Below are positions 1 to 6,146 of a stretch of DNA of 7,448 nucleotides, one piece after another; the stretch's first letter is position 1; each line of letters starts with the position of its first letter. The notes below the pieces were generated by a model. The model was not told the origin of the DNA. It worked only from the letters and a program-made list of their open reading frames with translations, and made no database searches. A program made the position numbers and the translations under genes. Origin of the DNA: Alphaproteobacteria bacterium (GTDB lineage Bacteria; Pseudomonadota; Alphaproteobacteria; Zavarziniales; Zavarziniaceae); contig JAJFJE010000414.1 of the NCBI GenBank assembly GCA_021774355.1, forward strand, positions 1 through 7,448. The letters are read 5' to 3'.

Positions 1-257
1 TGATGGCGGCGGCGGAAGCGCTGGCTCGCGGTGATTTCGTGCATCGCCTGGGCCGGCGGCAACGAGGCCCCGGTCCAGTGTTCGACCGCGGCCCGGTCGG
101 CGGCGGTCGGCGCCACCATGTCGATCCAGAGCAGCCCGGGCGGCCGCTCGGCATGGGGCAGCAGGGTGCGGGCGCAGACCACGCCATCCTCGGCCACATA
201 GGCGACGACGGCCCGTTCGGCGGATGGTTCCCAGTGATGATGGAGCCCGTTCACCAT
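1..257 (-). CDS. CorA/ZntB-family divalent metal ion transporter, N-terminal part (runs off window)
   Basis: Only the first 85 codons are present, read from an ATG at 257-255, and the frame is open to the window edge. They resemble the cytoplasmic N-terminal domain of the CorA family (Mg2+/Co2+ channels and ZntB-type zinc transporters). The clearest stretch is LLWIDMVAPTAADRAAVEHW followed by a LPP...MHEI-S-RF pattern, which matches the family block WIDL-x-PT-x-x-E...LP-x-x-x-x-EIE-S-R. The membrane helices and the GMN selectivity motif would lie outside the window, so Mg2+, Zn2+ and other substrates cannot be separated. The start is inferred: no strong Shine-Dalgarno sequence is visible, and the next codon is GTG, which could also initiate. 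The gene begins 20 nt after the HAD hydrolase stop on the same strand, so it may be co-transcribed with it. The family assignment rests on the N-terminal domain alone. Confidence 0.78.
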   Translation of the reverse strand, partial: MVNGLHHHWEPSAERAVVAYVAEDGVVCARTLLPHAERPPGLLWIDMVAPTAADRAAVEHWTGASLPPAQAMHEITASQRFRRRH

Positions 258-277
258 GGGCCGATCATGCCCGAGCT

Positions 278-895
278 TCAGAGCAAGCCCAAGCTGTGAA
301 GTCGACCGCCCAGGTGATCGGCACCGACAAACAAATGGGTCTCGAAGCCCAGGGCCGCGGCGGCAGCGACATTGGCCGGCAGGTCGTCGATGAACAGGGT
401 GCGCGACGGCACCAGGGCGAAGCGCGCGACCGCCAGGGCGAAAAACGCCGGATCGGGCTTGGCCAGCCCCTCGAAGCCGGAGACCAATATGCCGTCGAAC
501 GCCGTCAGGAAGGGAAAGGCGGCCAGCGCCTCGGGCCATTTGTCGCCGGGATAGTTGGTAATCGCAAAGCGCCGCAGGCCCCGGGCGCCCAATTGGTCGA
601 ACAAAGCGACGCTGCGGTCCAGGGCGCCGGCGAACATTTCACCCCAGCGTCGGTCCCAGGCTTCGATCAGCGTCGCCTGGTCGGGATGACGCGCCGCCAG
701 CCTGCGGACATTCTCCGCCACGCCCAGCCCGGAATCGGCGGCGTGGTGCCAGGCCATCGAGCAGACCTGTTCGAGAAAGGCCTCCATGTCCCGGCTGGCG
801 CCGGGAAACAGCTTGGCATAGAGATAGCGTGGGTCCCAGTCGATCAGCACCCGGCCCAGATCGAACAGGACCGTGTCGATCGGGGACGCAGCCAC
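278..895 (-). CDS. HAD-superfamily hydrolase (probable phosphatase, YihX-like)
   Basis: This 205-residue cytoplasmic protein carries the four HAD motifs in order. Motif I is FDLGRVLID with nucleophile Asp12, motif II is FAITN with Thr113, motif III is Lys146 in AKPDPAF, and motif IV is FIDD with Asp170/Asp171. The region between motifs I and II is helical, as in the subclass IA cap. The usual second Asp of motif I (DxD) is Gly14 here. The E. coli phosphatase YihX also has D-L-G at this point, so the change does not imply loss of activity. The expected role is hydrolysis of a small phosphorylated metabolite (or, less likely, a haloacid); the substrate cannot be read from sequence. The start is a GTG at 895-893, placed just ahead of the conserved PIDTVLFDLG strand; no strong ribosome binding site is seen. 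It lies 16 nt downstream of rpmJ and could share its transcript. Confidence 0.87.
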   Translation of the reverse strand: MAASPIDTVLFDLGRVLIDWDPRYLYAKLFPGASRDMEAFLEQVCSMAWHHAADSGLGVAENVRRLAARHPDQATLIEAWDRRWGEMFAGALDRSVALFDQLGARGLRRFAITNYPGDKWPEALAAFPFLTAFDGILVSGFEGLAKPDPAFFALAVARFALVPSRTLFIDDLPANVAAAAALGFETHLFVGADHLGGRLHSLGLL

Positions 896-911
896 AAGGC
901 TGCCGCGCCTG

Positions 912-1037
912 TCAGCCCTGGCGGGCTTTGTAGCGCGGCTGGGTCTTGTTGATGATGTAGACGCGGCCGCGGCGGCGGATCACCCGGCAGTCCCGATGGC
1001 GGGTCTTGAGCGTCTTCAGGGAATTGACGATCTTCAT
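912..1037 (-). CDS. rpmJ: 50S ribosomal protein bL36, single-Cys type
   Basis: A 41-residue basic protein starting MKIVNSLKTLKTRHRDC and ending KARQG. This is the full length of bL36 and nearly identical in pattern to the form found in alphaproteobacteria (also called type B, YkgO-like). It binds 23S rRNA in the large subunit. Only one cysteine (Cys17) is present, so the zinc ribbon of the C+ type is absent. Such C- forms are zinc-independent; in enterobacteria the paralogue is induced by zinc limitation, but in many alphaproteobacteria this form is the sole bL36. The frame remains open upstream to 1175, but the added 46 residues are Arg/Ala-rich, match nothing in the family and overlap a good promoter, so the ATG at 1037-1035 is taken as the start. 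An HAD hydrolase follows after 16 nt. Confidence 0.97.
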   Translation of the reverse strand: MKIVNSLKTLKTRHRDCRVIRRRGRVYIINKTQPRYKARQG

Positions 1038-1102
1038 GGCAACCAACCTGGGGGCCGCAGCCCCAAAAACGGAGCGGCGCCGGAGGGCGCCGCAGGCCGC
1101 GG

Positions 1103-1132
1103 AAAATAGGGCGAGGCGGGCCGCCCTGTCAA
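1103..1132 (-). promoter_or_regulatory. sigma70-type promoter of rpmJ
   Basis: On the minus strand a perfect -35 hexamer TTGACA (1132-1127) is followed after 18 nt by TATTTT (1108-1103), or after 17 nt by CTATTT (1109-1104), as the -10 element. This is the best match to a housekeeping promoter that I found in the window. Transcription would start near 1096, giving a leader of about 60 nt before the rpmJ ATG. This placement also rules out the longer upstream reading of the rpmJ frame. The match is seen in sequence; the activity is inferred. Confidence 0.68.
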
Positions 1133-1177
1133 CCGCTTCGGCACGCGCCCTGCCGGCACGGCCGCCGGACCGCACGC

Positions 1178-1200
1178 CCGGCCGGGAACCGCCCGGCCGG
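1178..1200 (-). terminator. hairpin after the globin gene, terminator-like without U tract
   Basis: A perfect 9-bp inverted repeat (CCGGCCGGG, loop AACCG, CCCGGCCGG) begins 20 nt past the globin stop codon and lies between the globin operon and the rpmJ promoter. The stem is entirely G/C. No run of T follows on the minus strand, so it does not fit a classical intrinsic terminator. It could stall RNA polymerase, protect the 3' end of the globin mRNA, or work with Rho. Its position at an operon boundary is the main argument that it is functional; chance palindromes are common in DNA this rich in G/C. Confidence 0.45.
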
Positions 1201-1219
1201 CACAGGGGCGGAATCGCCG

Positions 1220-1639
1220 TTACGCCGCCGGGACATCCTTGGCGGCGTCGATCATGGCGGACGACAACAACCTATAGGCATCGGTCCAGGCGTCCTTTAC
1301 CGCCGGGGTAAAGGCGTCGCCCAGGCCCTGTTCCAGGGTCCAGAGCAGGGCCGCCCCGACCACCGGATAATGATCGGGCACCGCGCCATAGGCGACATGG
1401 GCGCGCGCCAGGCGCTGGACCGCGGGCAGAATCGTCTCGACCTGATGGAGATTGGTGATCGCGGTCGCCAGCATCGACATCAATTTCGACTTCTGCCCCG
1501 ACATGTCCTCGGGGAACAGGGGCCGCACCTGCGGCGCGATTTCGAACAGCCGGCCATAGAACAGGTCGGCGGCGGTCTCGGCGATCGGAATCACCGACTG
1601 AAAGCTGGACTGCACGAGGGCAATTTTTTCCGGTGTCAT
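1220..1639 (-). CDS. single-domain bacterial globin (Vitreoscilla hemoglobin / flavohemoglobin-type)
   Basis: The protein is 139 residues, a full globin fold, with the pattern of Vitreoscilla VHb and the heme domain of flavohemoglobin Hmp. Visible key residues are Tyr28 (B10), Phe42 in VRPLF (CD1), Gln49 (likely E7), proximal His81 (F8) in LARAHVAYG, and Tyr91 in the conserved DHYPVVG. There is no FAD/NADH reductase domain. Aligning by eye on the DAW-x-x-AY motif puts Ala133 where the Glu of the His-Tyr-Glu triad normally sits, so the peroxidase-like push on heme may be weaker; that alignment should be verified. Family roles are O2 binding or delivery and NO dioxygenation, in the cytoplasm. 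The ATG at 1639 has an AAGGA ribosome site. It lies 41 nt after the heme lipoprotein gene on the same strand, as the last gene of the redox operon. Without its own reductase it needs an electron donor; the NADH/FAD protein of the operon is an attractive but unproven candidate. Confidence 0.93.
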   Translation of the reverse strand: MTPEKIALVQSSFQSVIPIAETAADLFYGRLFEIAPQVRPLFPEDMSGQKSKLMSMLATAITNLHQVETILPAVQRLARAHVAYGAVPDHYPVVGAALLWTLEQGLGDAFTPAVKDAWTDAYRLLSSAMIDAAKDVPAA

Positions 1640-1680
1640 GGGCTTGGTCCTTGGCTGAGGTTGCGGTCGGTTACGCGTCG

Positions 1681-2259
1681 TTACTCAACGGGAATGCGGA
1701 CGACCACACCGCCCATCACATCGCCCAGCGTGAAATCGCTGCGCGGCGAATCGGGATGGCCGTTGTGGCAGCCGACGCAGGCCGGGGCGACCGCTGTGTC
1801 GGCATAGACGGCGGTGAAGTATTTCTTCCCGCCCAGGGTTTCCGCGCCGTAATAGTTCTGCCCCTTGTTCTCGGCGACGAATTTCAGGCCGGCGGTCTCG
1901 ATCTCGGTGCGCGGCGCGTTTTGCTGGTTGATCGGCCACATGGACAGCAGCTGGTAGGAGAAGACATCGGTCTTTTCCGCAACCATTTCCGAGCCGAAAC
2001 GGAACATCTGGGCCGGCAGGGGCAGCGCCTTGTCATCGGCGAAATGCTCCGAGGCGCGGATGACCTTGTCCTCGTTCATCAGGCGATTCACGACCATCTT
2101 GGTATAGACGGTGCGGTCGGACTCCATCACCGCGTGAAGGGCGTCGGCCATGACCTTGGGGGCAATGCCGCCGGATGTCGGGGCGGCGCCGTCGTCGCAG
2201 GCGGCAAGCAGGGGCAGCAGGGCCGCCAGCGCAGGAACGAGTAGCTGTCGTGTCGTCAT
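1681..2259 (-). CDS. Tll0287-like (DUF3365) lipoprotein with one c-type heme
   Basis: The protein is 192 residues with an N-terminal lipoprotein signal peptide (MTTRQLL, hydrophobic core, lipobox LAAC with lipidated Cys21). The mature part fits the Tll0287-like/DUF3365 family: an alpha/PAS-like domain of about 140 residues ending in a single heme-binding motif CVGCH (161-165) followed by NGHP. Features typical of the family include the segment NQQNAPRTEIE and the final strand FTLGDVMGGVVVRIPVE. Family members are periplasmic heme proteins or the sensing parts of signalling proteins; none of the usual output domains is attached here. Asp22 directly follows the lipidated Cys, which in enterobacteria marks retention in the inner membrane, so it may sit beside the membrane-bound cytochrome. 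The start overlaps the stop of the cytochrome gene by 4 nt (ATGA) and has an AAGGAG ribosome site 7 nt upstream, so translation is probably coupled. Confidence 0.9.
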   Translation of the reverse strand: MTTRQLLVPALAALLPLLAACDDGAAPTSGGIAPKVMADALHAVMESDRTVYTKMVVNRLMNEDKVIRASEHFADDKALPLPAQMFRFGSEMVAEKTDVFSYQLLSMWPINQQNAPRTEIETAGLKFVAENKGQNYYGAETLGGKKYFTAVYADTAVAPACVGCHNGHPDSPRSDFTLGDVMGGVVVRIPVE

Positions 2260-3734
2260 TTCTGGTCTCCTTGAGCGTCAGGATTGTCGGGCCCGGTGCT
2301 CACCGCCGCTGGCCCCCCGGTGAGTTCGCCCCGGGCGCGCATCCGCGCCGCAACCCAGTCGAGGCTTTCGACGTGGCCGGCAGGCTGCCCGGTGAAATTT
2401 CGCTCGATCAGTGCCCGGTCGGCCAAGGCATCGAGCGTGAAGCCCAGGCCGTGGCAATCCAGGCAGACGCTGCGAACCATCTTCTCGTTGGGTCGCAGAT
2501 TGGCGTTCTGGTTGTGCGCCACCCGGATCACCGGCTGGCCGTCGTCGTCGCGGGCCTGGTGGCGCGGCAGGTGGCAGGTGGCGCAGGTGACGCCGCTGCC
2601 CGGCAGGCCGAGCCCCGCAAGCTCGGCCTGCCACAGGCGATAATGGGGCGACTGGCGATAGTGCTCGGTATGCTGGTCGGCGTGGCAGCCCAGGCAGGCC
2701 TGCACCACGGCGACCTGGCGGTCGAAGCGGTGGGCGCCGTGGCAGGTGGTGCAGCCAAGCGCCCGGTCATGGGCCTCGGTCTTCATGGGCAGCCGGGCCA
2801 GCGCCGGGGTCATCGGCCCCAGCGGTTCGGAGTCGAACAGGCCCAGGGGATCGGGAGGTCCGATCGCGGCGCGCGGGTCCAGGCGCATGCCGTGGCGGCC
2901 GTCGTAGAAGCCGGCGACTTCGCTGTCATGGCAGCCGGAACATTGGGCCAGGGCCGGCTGCTCGATCCAGTGGCCGGCGGCATCGCCCTTGGCCCGGTGG
3001 CAGCCGCTGCAATTGACTCCGGCGGCGGCATGGGCGCTGCCCAGCCAGTCCGCCATGACCTCCGCGCCGCCCATGTGCTCGGCCGGGGCGTCGGCATCGG
3101 CCGCGGTCAACGGCCGGGCCGCCCGGGGCGGCGGGCCGACGGCGCCCGGGCCGGCGACCAGGAGGGCAAGACGCGGCGCGGGCCAGATCGCCGGCTCGTC
3201 GCGGTGCGCCTTCAGGAAATCTTCGTAGAGCGCCTGATTGTCATGAAAATTATGGCAGCCCGCCGCGGCACAGCTGGTGAAGGCGAGATCCCGGTGGGAC
3301 GGCCGGTCGCGGCCGATATCCTTGTGGCACGCGACGCAATAGTCCCCCGGCAGGGTGACCGCCATGGCGCCGGTGATTTCGGGCTGGTGCTCCCGGTGGC
3401 AGGTCACGCACCGCATCGCGTCCAGGGCTTCCAGGCGGTCGGCATTGCGCGGATCGCGGAATTTCTTGGCCGGATGGGCGTCATGGGCCGCGGTCAGCGC
3501 CGCGCCGTGGCAGCGGATGCAGCTCTGCTGCAGCGCCTCGGCGCCGCCGAACCAGCTGGTGTGGCACGCGTTACAGGCCAGCTCGATCTGGTGGTGGGCG
3601 TCGGTGGTTCGGCCGATCAGGAAGATCCCGCGATGGCTGCCGCCATAGGCCATCAGGTGGCCCAGGACCAGGGCCGCGACCAGCACCGACAGGGTCCAGC
3701 CCAACCACAGGAAGCGGCGCCCGGCCCGTGTCAT
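2256..3734 (-). CDS. membrane-anchored undecaheme cytochrome c
   Basis: This 492-residue protein has a basic N-terminus (MTRAGRR) and one hydrophobic helix (about 8-30), then a long periplasmic region. Ten CXXCH heme sites begin at Cys54, 72, 109, 133, 242, 265, 328, 347, 384 and 424. There is also one CX4CH site (CAAAGCH, 155-161), a spacing known from some class III cytochromes c. The sites fall into an N-terminal group of five (54-161), a Pro/Ala-rich heme-free linker of about 80 residues, and a C-terminal group of six. The C-terminal segment GVTCATCHLPRH with nearby free His residues recalls the hydroxylamine oxidoreductase/multiheme nitrite reductase superfamily, but I cannot assign a catalytic heme. 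Likely role: quinone-independent or membrane-fed electron carrier, or terminal reductase, in the periplasm. It starts 30 nt after the NADH/FAD-cytochrome b fusion and overlaps the lipoprotein gene by 4 nt. A ccm cytochrome maturation system must exist elsewhere. Confidence 0.94.
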   Translation of the reverse strand: MTRAGRRFLWLGWTLSVLVAALVLGHLMAYGGSHRGIFLIGRTTDAHHQIELACNACHTSWFGGAEALQQSCIRCHGAALTAAHDAHPAKKFRDPRNADRLEALDAMRCVTCHREHQPEITGAMAVTLPGDYCVACHKDIGRDRPSHRDLAFTSCAAAGCHNFHDNQALYEDFLKAHRDEPAIWPAPRLALLVAGPGAVGPPPRAARPLTAADADAPAEHMGGAEVMADWLGSAHAAAGVNCSGCHRAKGDAAGHWIEQPALAQCSGCHDSEVAGFYDGRHGMRLDPRAAIGPPDPLGLFDSEPLGPMTPALARLPMKTEAHDRALGCTTCHGAHRFDRQVAVVQACLGCHADQHTEHYRQSPHYRLWQAELAGLGLPGSGVTCATCHLPRHQARDDDGQPVIRVAHNQNANLRPNEKMVRSVCLDCHGLGFTLDALADRALIERNFTGQPAGHVESLDWVAARMRARGELTGGPAAVSTGPDNPDAQGDQK

Positions 3735-3764
3735 GTCGTTCGCCCCCCGGTCATCCCGTCCCTC

Positions 3765-5798
3765 TCAGAAGAAATAGACGGAGAGGATGTGGAACAGGAG
3801 CAGCACGGGCAGCGGCCAGCAGGCAACCAGGTGGCCCCATAGGCTGCCCTGGCGCAGGACCCGGACGGTGCCCGGCCCGGCCCGGGCCAGACGGTGTTCC
3901 AGGGCGATCACCGCGGCCAAGGAGAGCCCCGCCAGGGTCGCCGCCAGCACCGATGCCTGCAGCCAGAAATTCAGATGGACCCCGAAGCGCAGCCCGGTAT
4001 GGGCGCCCAGGACCAGGACCAGCGCCACCCCGAGCGTGCCATGAACCAGGCGCCACCGGCCGAACGAGCCGAAGCGCAGGCGGGTCCAGCGTTTGCGCAG
4101 GGACAGGAGCGCCGCGGCCAGCCCCAGGCCGAGCAGGAGGAAGCCCGAGATCTGCTTGAAAGTGCCGTCGAGCCACAATTGGTCGATGGGCAGGGTGGCG
4201 GCGAAGCTGGTGGCATTGGGATAGGGTCCGGCCATCAGGATGACGGCCAGGAGCGCAAGGCCCAGCACCGCGACGACCATCAGGCCGCGCCCATTGGGCG
4301 CCGGCGCCGGGGCGGCCGCGCCACCGGCCAGGACGGCGAGATGGGTCTGGCAGCTGCCGCAGACGGTGCCGGCGCCGGTTGCCTCCTGCAACCCGGCGAC
4401 GCTGCTGCACCCGGCCGCCAGGGCGGCCCCGAGCTGGCCCCTGGTGACACCGGTGCAGTTGCACACCGTGGCGGCCGCCGGCCAGGCCACCACCGAGGCG
4501 TCGGCGGCCGCCGGCCATAACTGCCCGCTGCGGCGGAACCGGCGGAGCTGCCAGGGATAGACCGGCGCCCGGGCGACCAGCGCCGATTGCAGGCGGTTGA
4601 GATCGGGCCACGCGCCGACCGCCAGGGCCCCGGCCAGGCGGCCCTCCCTGAGGATCAGGCGGCGATAGCCGGTGGCGGTGCGGAACACGTGACTTGCGGT
4701 TTCGCCCGGGTGATGGTCGTGACCGGTCTCGCCCATGCTGAACACCGGGGTGCCGACCACTTTCAGGCGGGTGGTCGGAATCGAGCCGCGATAGCGCCCG
4801 GTGCCGTCGGCGATGTGCCGGGCGGCGACCGCCGCCTGCTCGATCCCCGGGCCGACCAGCCCGTGCACCACGCCGTCATGTTCGGCGCATTCGCCGACCG
4901 CATAGATTGCCGGGTCGGAAGTGCGCAGATGATCGTCGACCCAGATGCCGGCGCCGACCCGCAGGCCGGCCGCGCGCGCCAGTTCCTTGTTGGGCCGGAT
5001 GCCGGTGCACAGAATGATGGTGTCGCAGGCGACCACCGCATCGCCGGCCAGGCGGATGCCCTCGACCCGGCTGTCGCCCAGGATCTCCCGCACCGCGGTC
5101 GCCACCCGGACCTCGATCCCCAGGCTTTCGATGGCGGCCTTGAGCAGGGCGCCGGCGCCGCCGTCGAGCTGCCGGGCCATCAGCCGGTCCTCGTGTTCGA
5201 CCACCAGCACCGGGACCCCCCTGCGGGCCATGCCGCGGGCCGCTTCCAGGCCCAGCAGGCCGCCGCCGATGACCACGGTCCGCCGCGAACTGAACGAGCG
5301 CGCGACCAGGGCCTCGACATTGTCGATGCCGCGAAAGGCGAATACGCCGTCACGTGTCGCCCCTGGAATATTGGGGACATGGGCCCGCGAGCCGGTGGCC
5401 AGGACCAGGGTCTGATAGGGCCACAGCCGCCCCCGGTGGTCGCGGACACAGCGCGCCGCGCGGTCCAGGGCCACCACATGATGCGCCAGATAGTGGCGCA
5501 GCCGGCCGCCGGGGGGCACCGTCAGGGGCTGATAGATCTGGCCGATCTGGATATCGCCGGCCAGCAGGGGCGTCAGCTTGACCCGGTTATAGGCGGCCCA
5601 GCGCTCGTCCGAGAGCAGCACGATGTCCCGGGCAGTGCGCTGCAGCAGTTCCTGGACGACCCGCAGACCGACCGGGCCGCCGCCGACCACGACCACCGGC
5701 CCCTGTGCCGGGTCGGCAGCCTCGGGGTCGGCAGCCTCGGTCGGGCCGGCTGCGACCGCGCCCGCCTGGGGACCCCGAAAGCCTCGCACATGCAGCAT
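3765..5798 (-). CDS. NirB-like NAD(P)H/FAD oxidoreductase - [2Fe-2S] - diheme cytochrome b membrane fusion
   Basis: From the ATG at 5798 the protein has 677 residues in three modules. (1) Residues about 34-415 are a FAD-dependent pyridine nucleotide oxidoreductase like the N-terminal part of NirB: FAD site VVGGGPVG (38-44), NAD site GGGLLGLE (178-185) and the second FAD motif AVGEC (300-304). (2) A BFD-like [2Fe-2S] domain has Cys446-x-Cys448 and Cys480-x2-Cys483. (3) Five hydrophobic helices lie at about 505-523, 548-567, 583-602, 611-633 and 653-675. Helix 3 has His586/His600 and helix 5 has His656/His670, each an H-X13-H pair as in ferric reductase/NOX-type diheme cytochromes b. Arg/Lys-rich loops after helices 2 and 4 place the flavin domain in the cytoplasm and the C-terminus in the periplasm. 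The siroheme domain of true NirB is absent. The frame is open further upstream (ATG at 5837, TTG at 5852). I prefer 5798 because GGACGG lies 7 nt ahead of it. First gene of the four-gene redox operon. Confidence 0.93.
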   Translation of the reverse strand: MLHVRGFRGPQAGAVAAGPTEAADPEAADPAQGPVVVVGGGPVGLRVVQELLQRTARDIVLLSDERWAAYNRVKLTPLLAGDIQIGQIYQPLTVPPGGRLRHYLAHHVVALDRAARCVRDHRGRLWPYQTLVLATGSRAHVPNIPGATRDGVFAFRGIDNVEALVARSFSSRRTVVIGGGLLGLEAARGMARRGVPVLVVEHEDRLMARQLDGGAGALLKAAIESLGIEVRVATAVREILGDSRVEGIRLAGDAVVACDTIILCTGIRPNKELARAAGLRVGAGIWVDDHLRTSDPAIYAVGECAEHDGVVHGLVGPGIEQAAVAARHIADGTGRYRGSIPTTRLKVVGTPVFSMGETGHDHHPGETASHVFRTATGYRRLILREGRLAGALAVGAWPDLNRLQSALVARAPVYPWQLRRFRRSGQLWPAAADASVVAWPAAATVCNCTGVTRGQLGAALAAGCSSVAGLQEATGAGTVCGSCQTHLAVLAGGAAAPAPAPNGRGLMVVAVLGLALLAVILMAGPYPNATSFAATLPIDQLWLDGTFKQISGFLLLGLGLAAALLSLRKRWTRLRFGSFGRWRLVHGTLGVALVLVLGAHTGLRFGVHLNFWLQASVLAATLAGLSLAAVIALEHRLARAGPGTVRVLRQGSLWGHLVACWPLPVLLLFHILSVYFF
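5710..5739. repeat. perfect 15-bp tandem duplication, in frame
   Basis: Two copies of GGGTCGGCAGCCTCG stand head to tail (5710-5724 and 5725-5739). In the oxidoreductase gene they encode EAADP twice (residues 21-30 from the ATG at 5798), in an acidic Ala/Pro-rich segment just ahead of the first FAD-binding strand. Being five codons long, the repeat keeps frame. It looks like a slippage duplication in a tolerant, probably disordered N-terminal tail. It says nothing about function, but it is weak support that this stretch is translated. Confidence 0.9.
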
Positions 5799-6101
5799 CG
5801 CCCCCCCGTCCGTAACAAGGTGCGACGTCCCGCCCATTGCGGCGTCGCGCAACGGCGCCGCCGGTCGGCGACGCCACCGTCGAGCCTCGTTGCCCGGGTC
5901 ATAACTGCTCTGAATGTCGGGGAGTGTCTCCGGTTACCTTGCGGTTTCCAGCAGCTGCCGACGCCGTTGCCAGCAGCGACACCACCCATCGGCACGACCC
6001 TCCAGGAGGGCTGGCCGGCGCCAGTGCTCAGAATAGCAATCATACCGCAATGCGAAAGTATTTTTTGCAGGTGCGTCGCCGCGGAAAGCCGTTTGCGACA
6101 A

Positions 6102-6114
6102 GGCTTGCCAAGCC
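6102..6114. promoter_or_regulatory. 13-bp palindrome upstream of arsC, possible operator
   Basis: GGCTTGCCAAGCC is a perfect inverted repeat (arms GGCTTG/CAAGCC around one C), ending 38 nt before the arsC ATG, where a repressor site or a leader hairpin would be expected. It does not match a consensus I can name with confidence (ArsR, Zur or MerR types). No regulator gene is present next to it in the window. The palindrome is seen; any operator role is inference. Confidence 0.3.
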
Positions 6115-6141
6115 GGCCGCGGACCGCGACCATCGCCGCCG

Positions 6142-6146
6142 GGAGG
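6142..6146 (+). promoter_or_regulatory. arsC ribosome binding site (GGAGG)
   Basis: GGAGG lies 3 nt before a first ATG (6150) and 6 nt before a second, adjacent ATG (6153). The usual spacing favours the second, which also gives the normal N-terminus MTVTIYHNPKC of the ArsC family. Confidence 0.75.

Noticed and set aside
278..895. Possible inactive HAD protein because the second motif I Asp is Gly
   Set aside because: The D-L-G form of motif I is present in the active phosphatase YihX, and all the other catalytic residues are here.
224..952. 242-codon plus-strand frame
   Set aside because: It is antisense to the HAD hydrolase, which has all four motifs in the right order; the plus-strand product resembles no family.
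1038..1175. N-terminal extension of rpmJ to 87 codons
   Set aside because: bL36 is 41 residues and complete from 1037. The extra residues are Arg/Ala-rich and overlap the TTGACA promoter.
2175..3842. 555-codon open frame on the plus strand
   Set aside because: It lies antisense to the undecaheme cytochrome. Its translation is Gly/Ala/Arg/Gln-rich with no domain pattern, while the minus strand shows eleven heme motifs, a membrane anchor and coupled neighbours.
5998..6010. CCCTCC-A-GGAGGG palindrome
   Set aside because: It is perfect but short and in GC-rich DNA, with no promoter or gene end placed so as to give it a role. It is noted in the intergenic description only.
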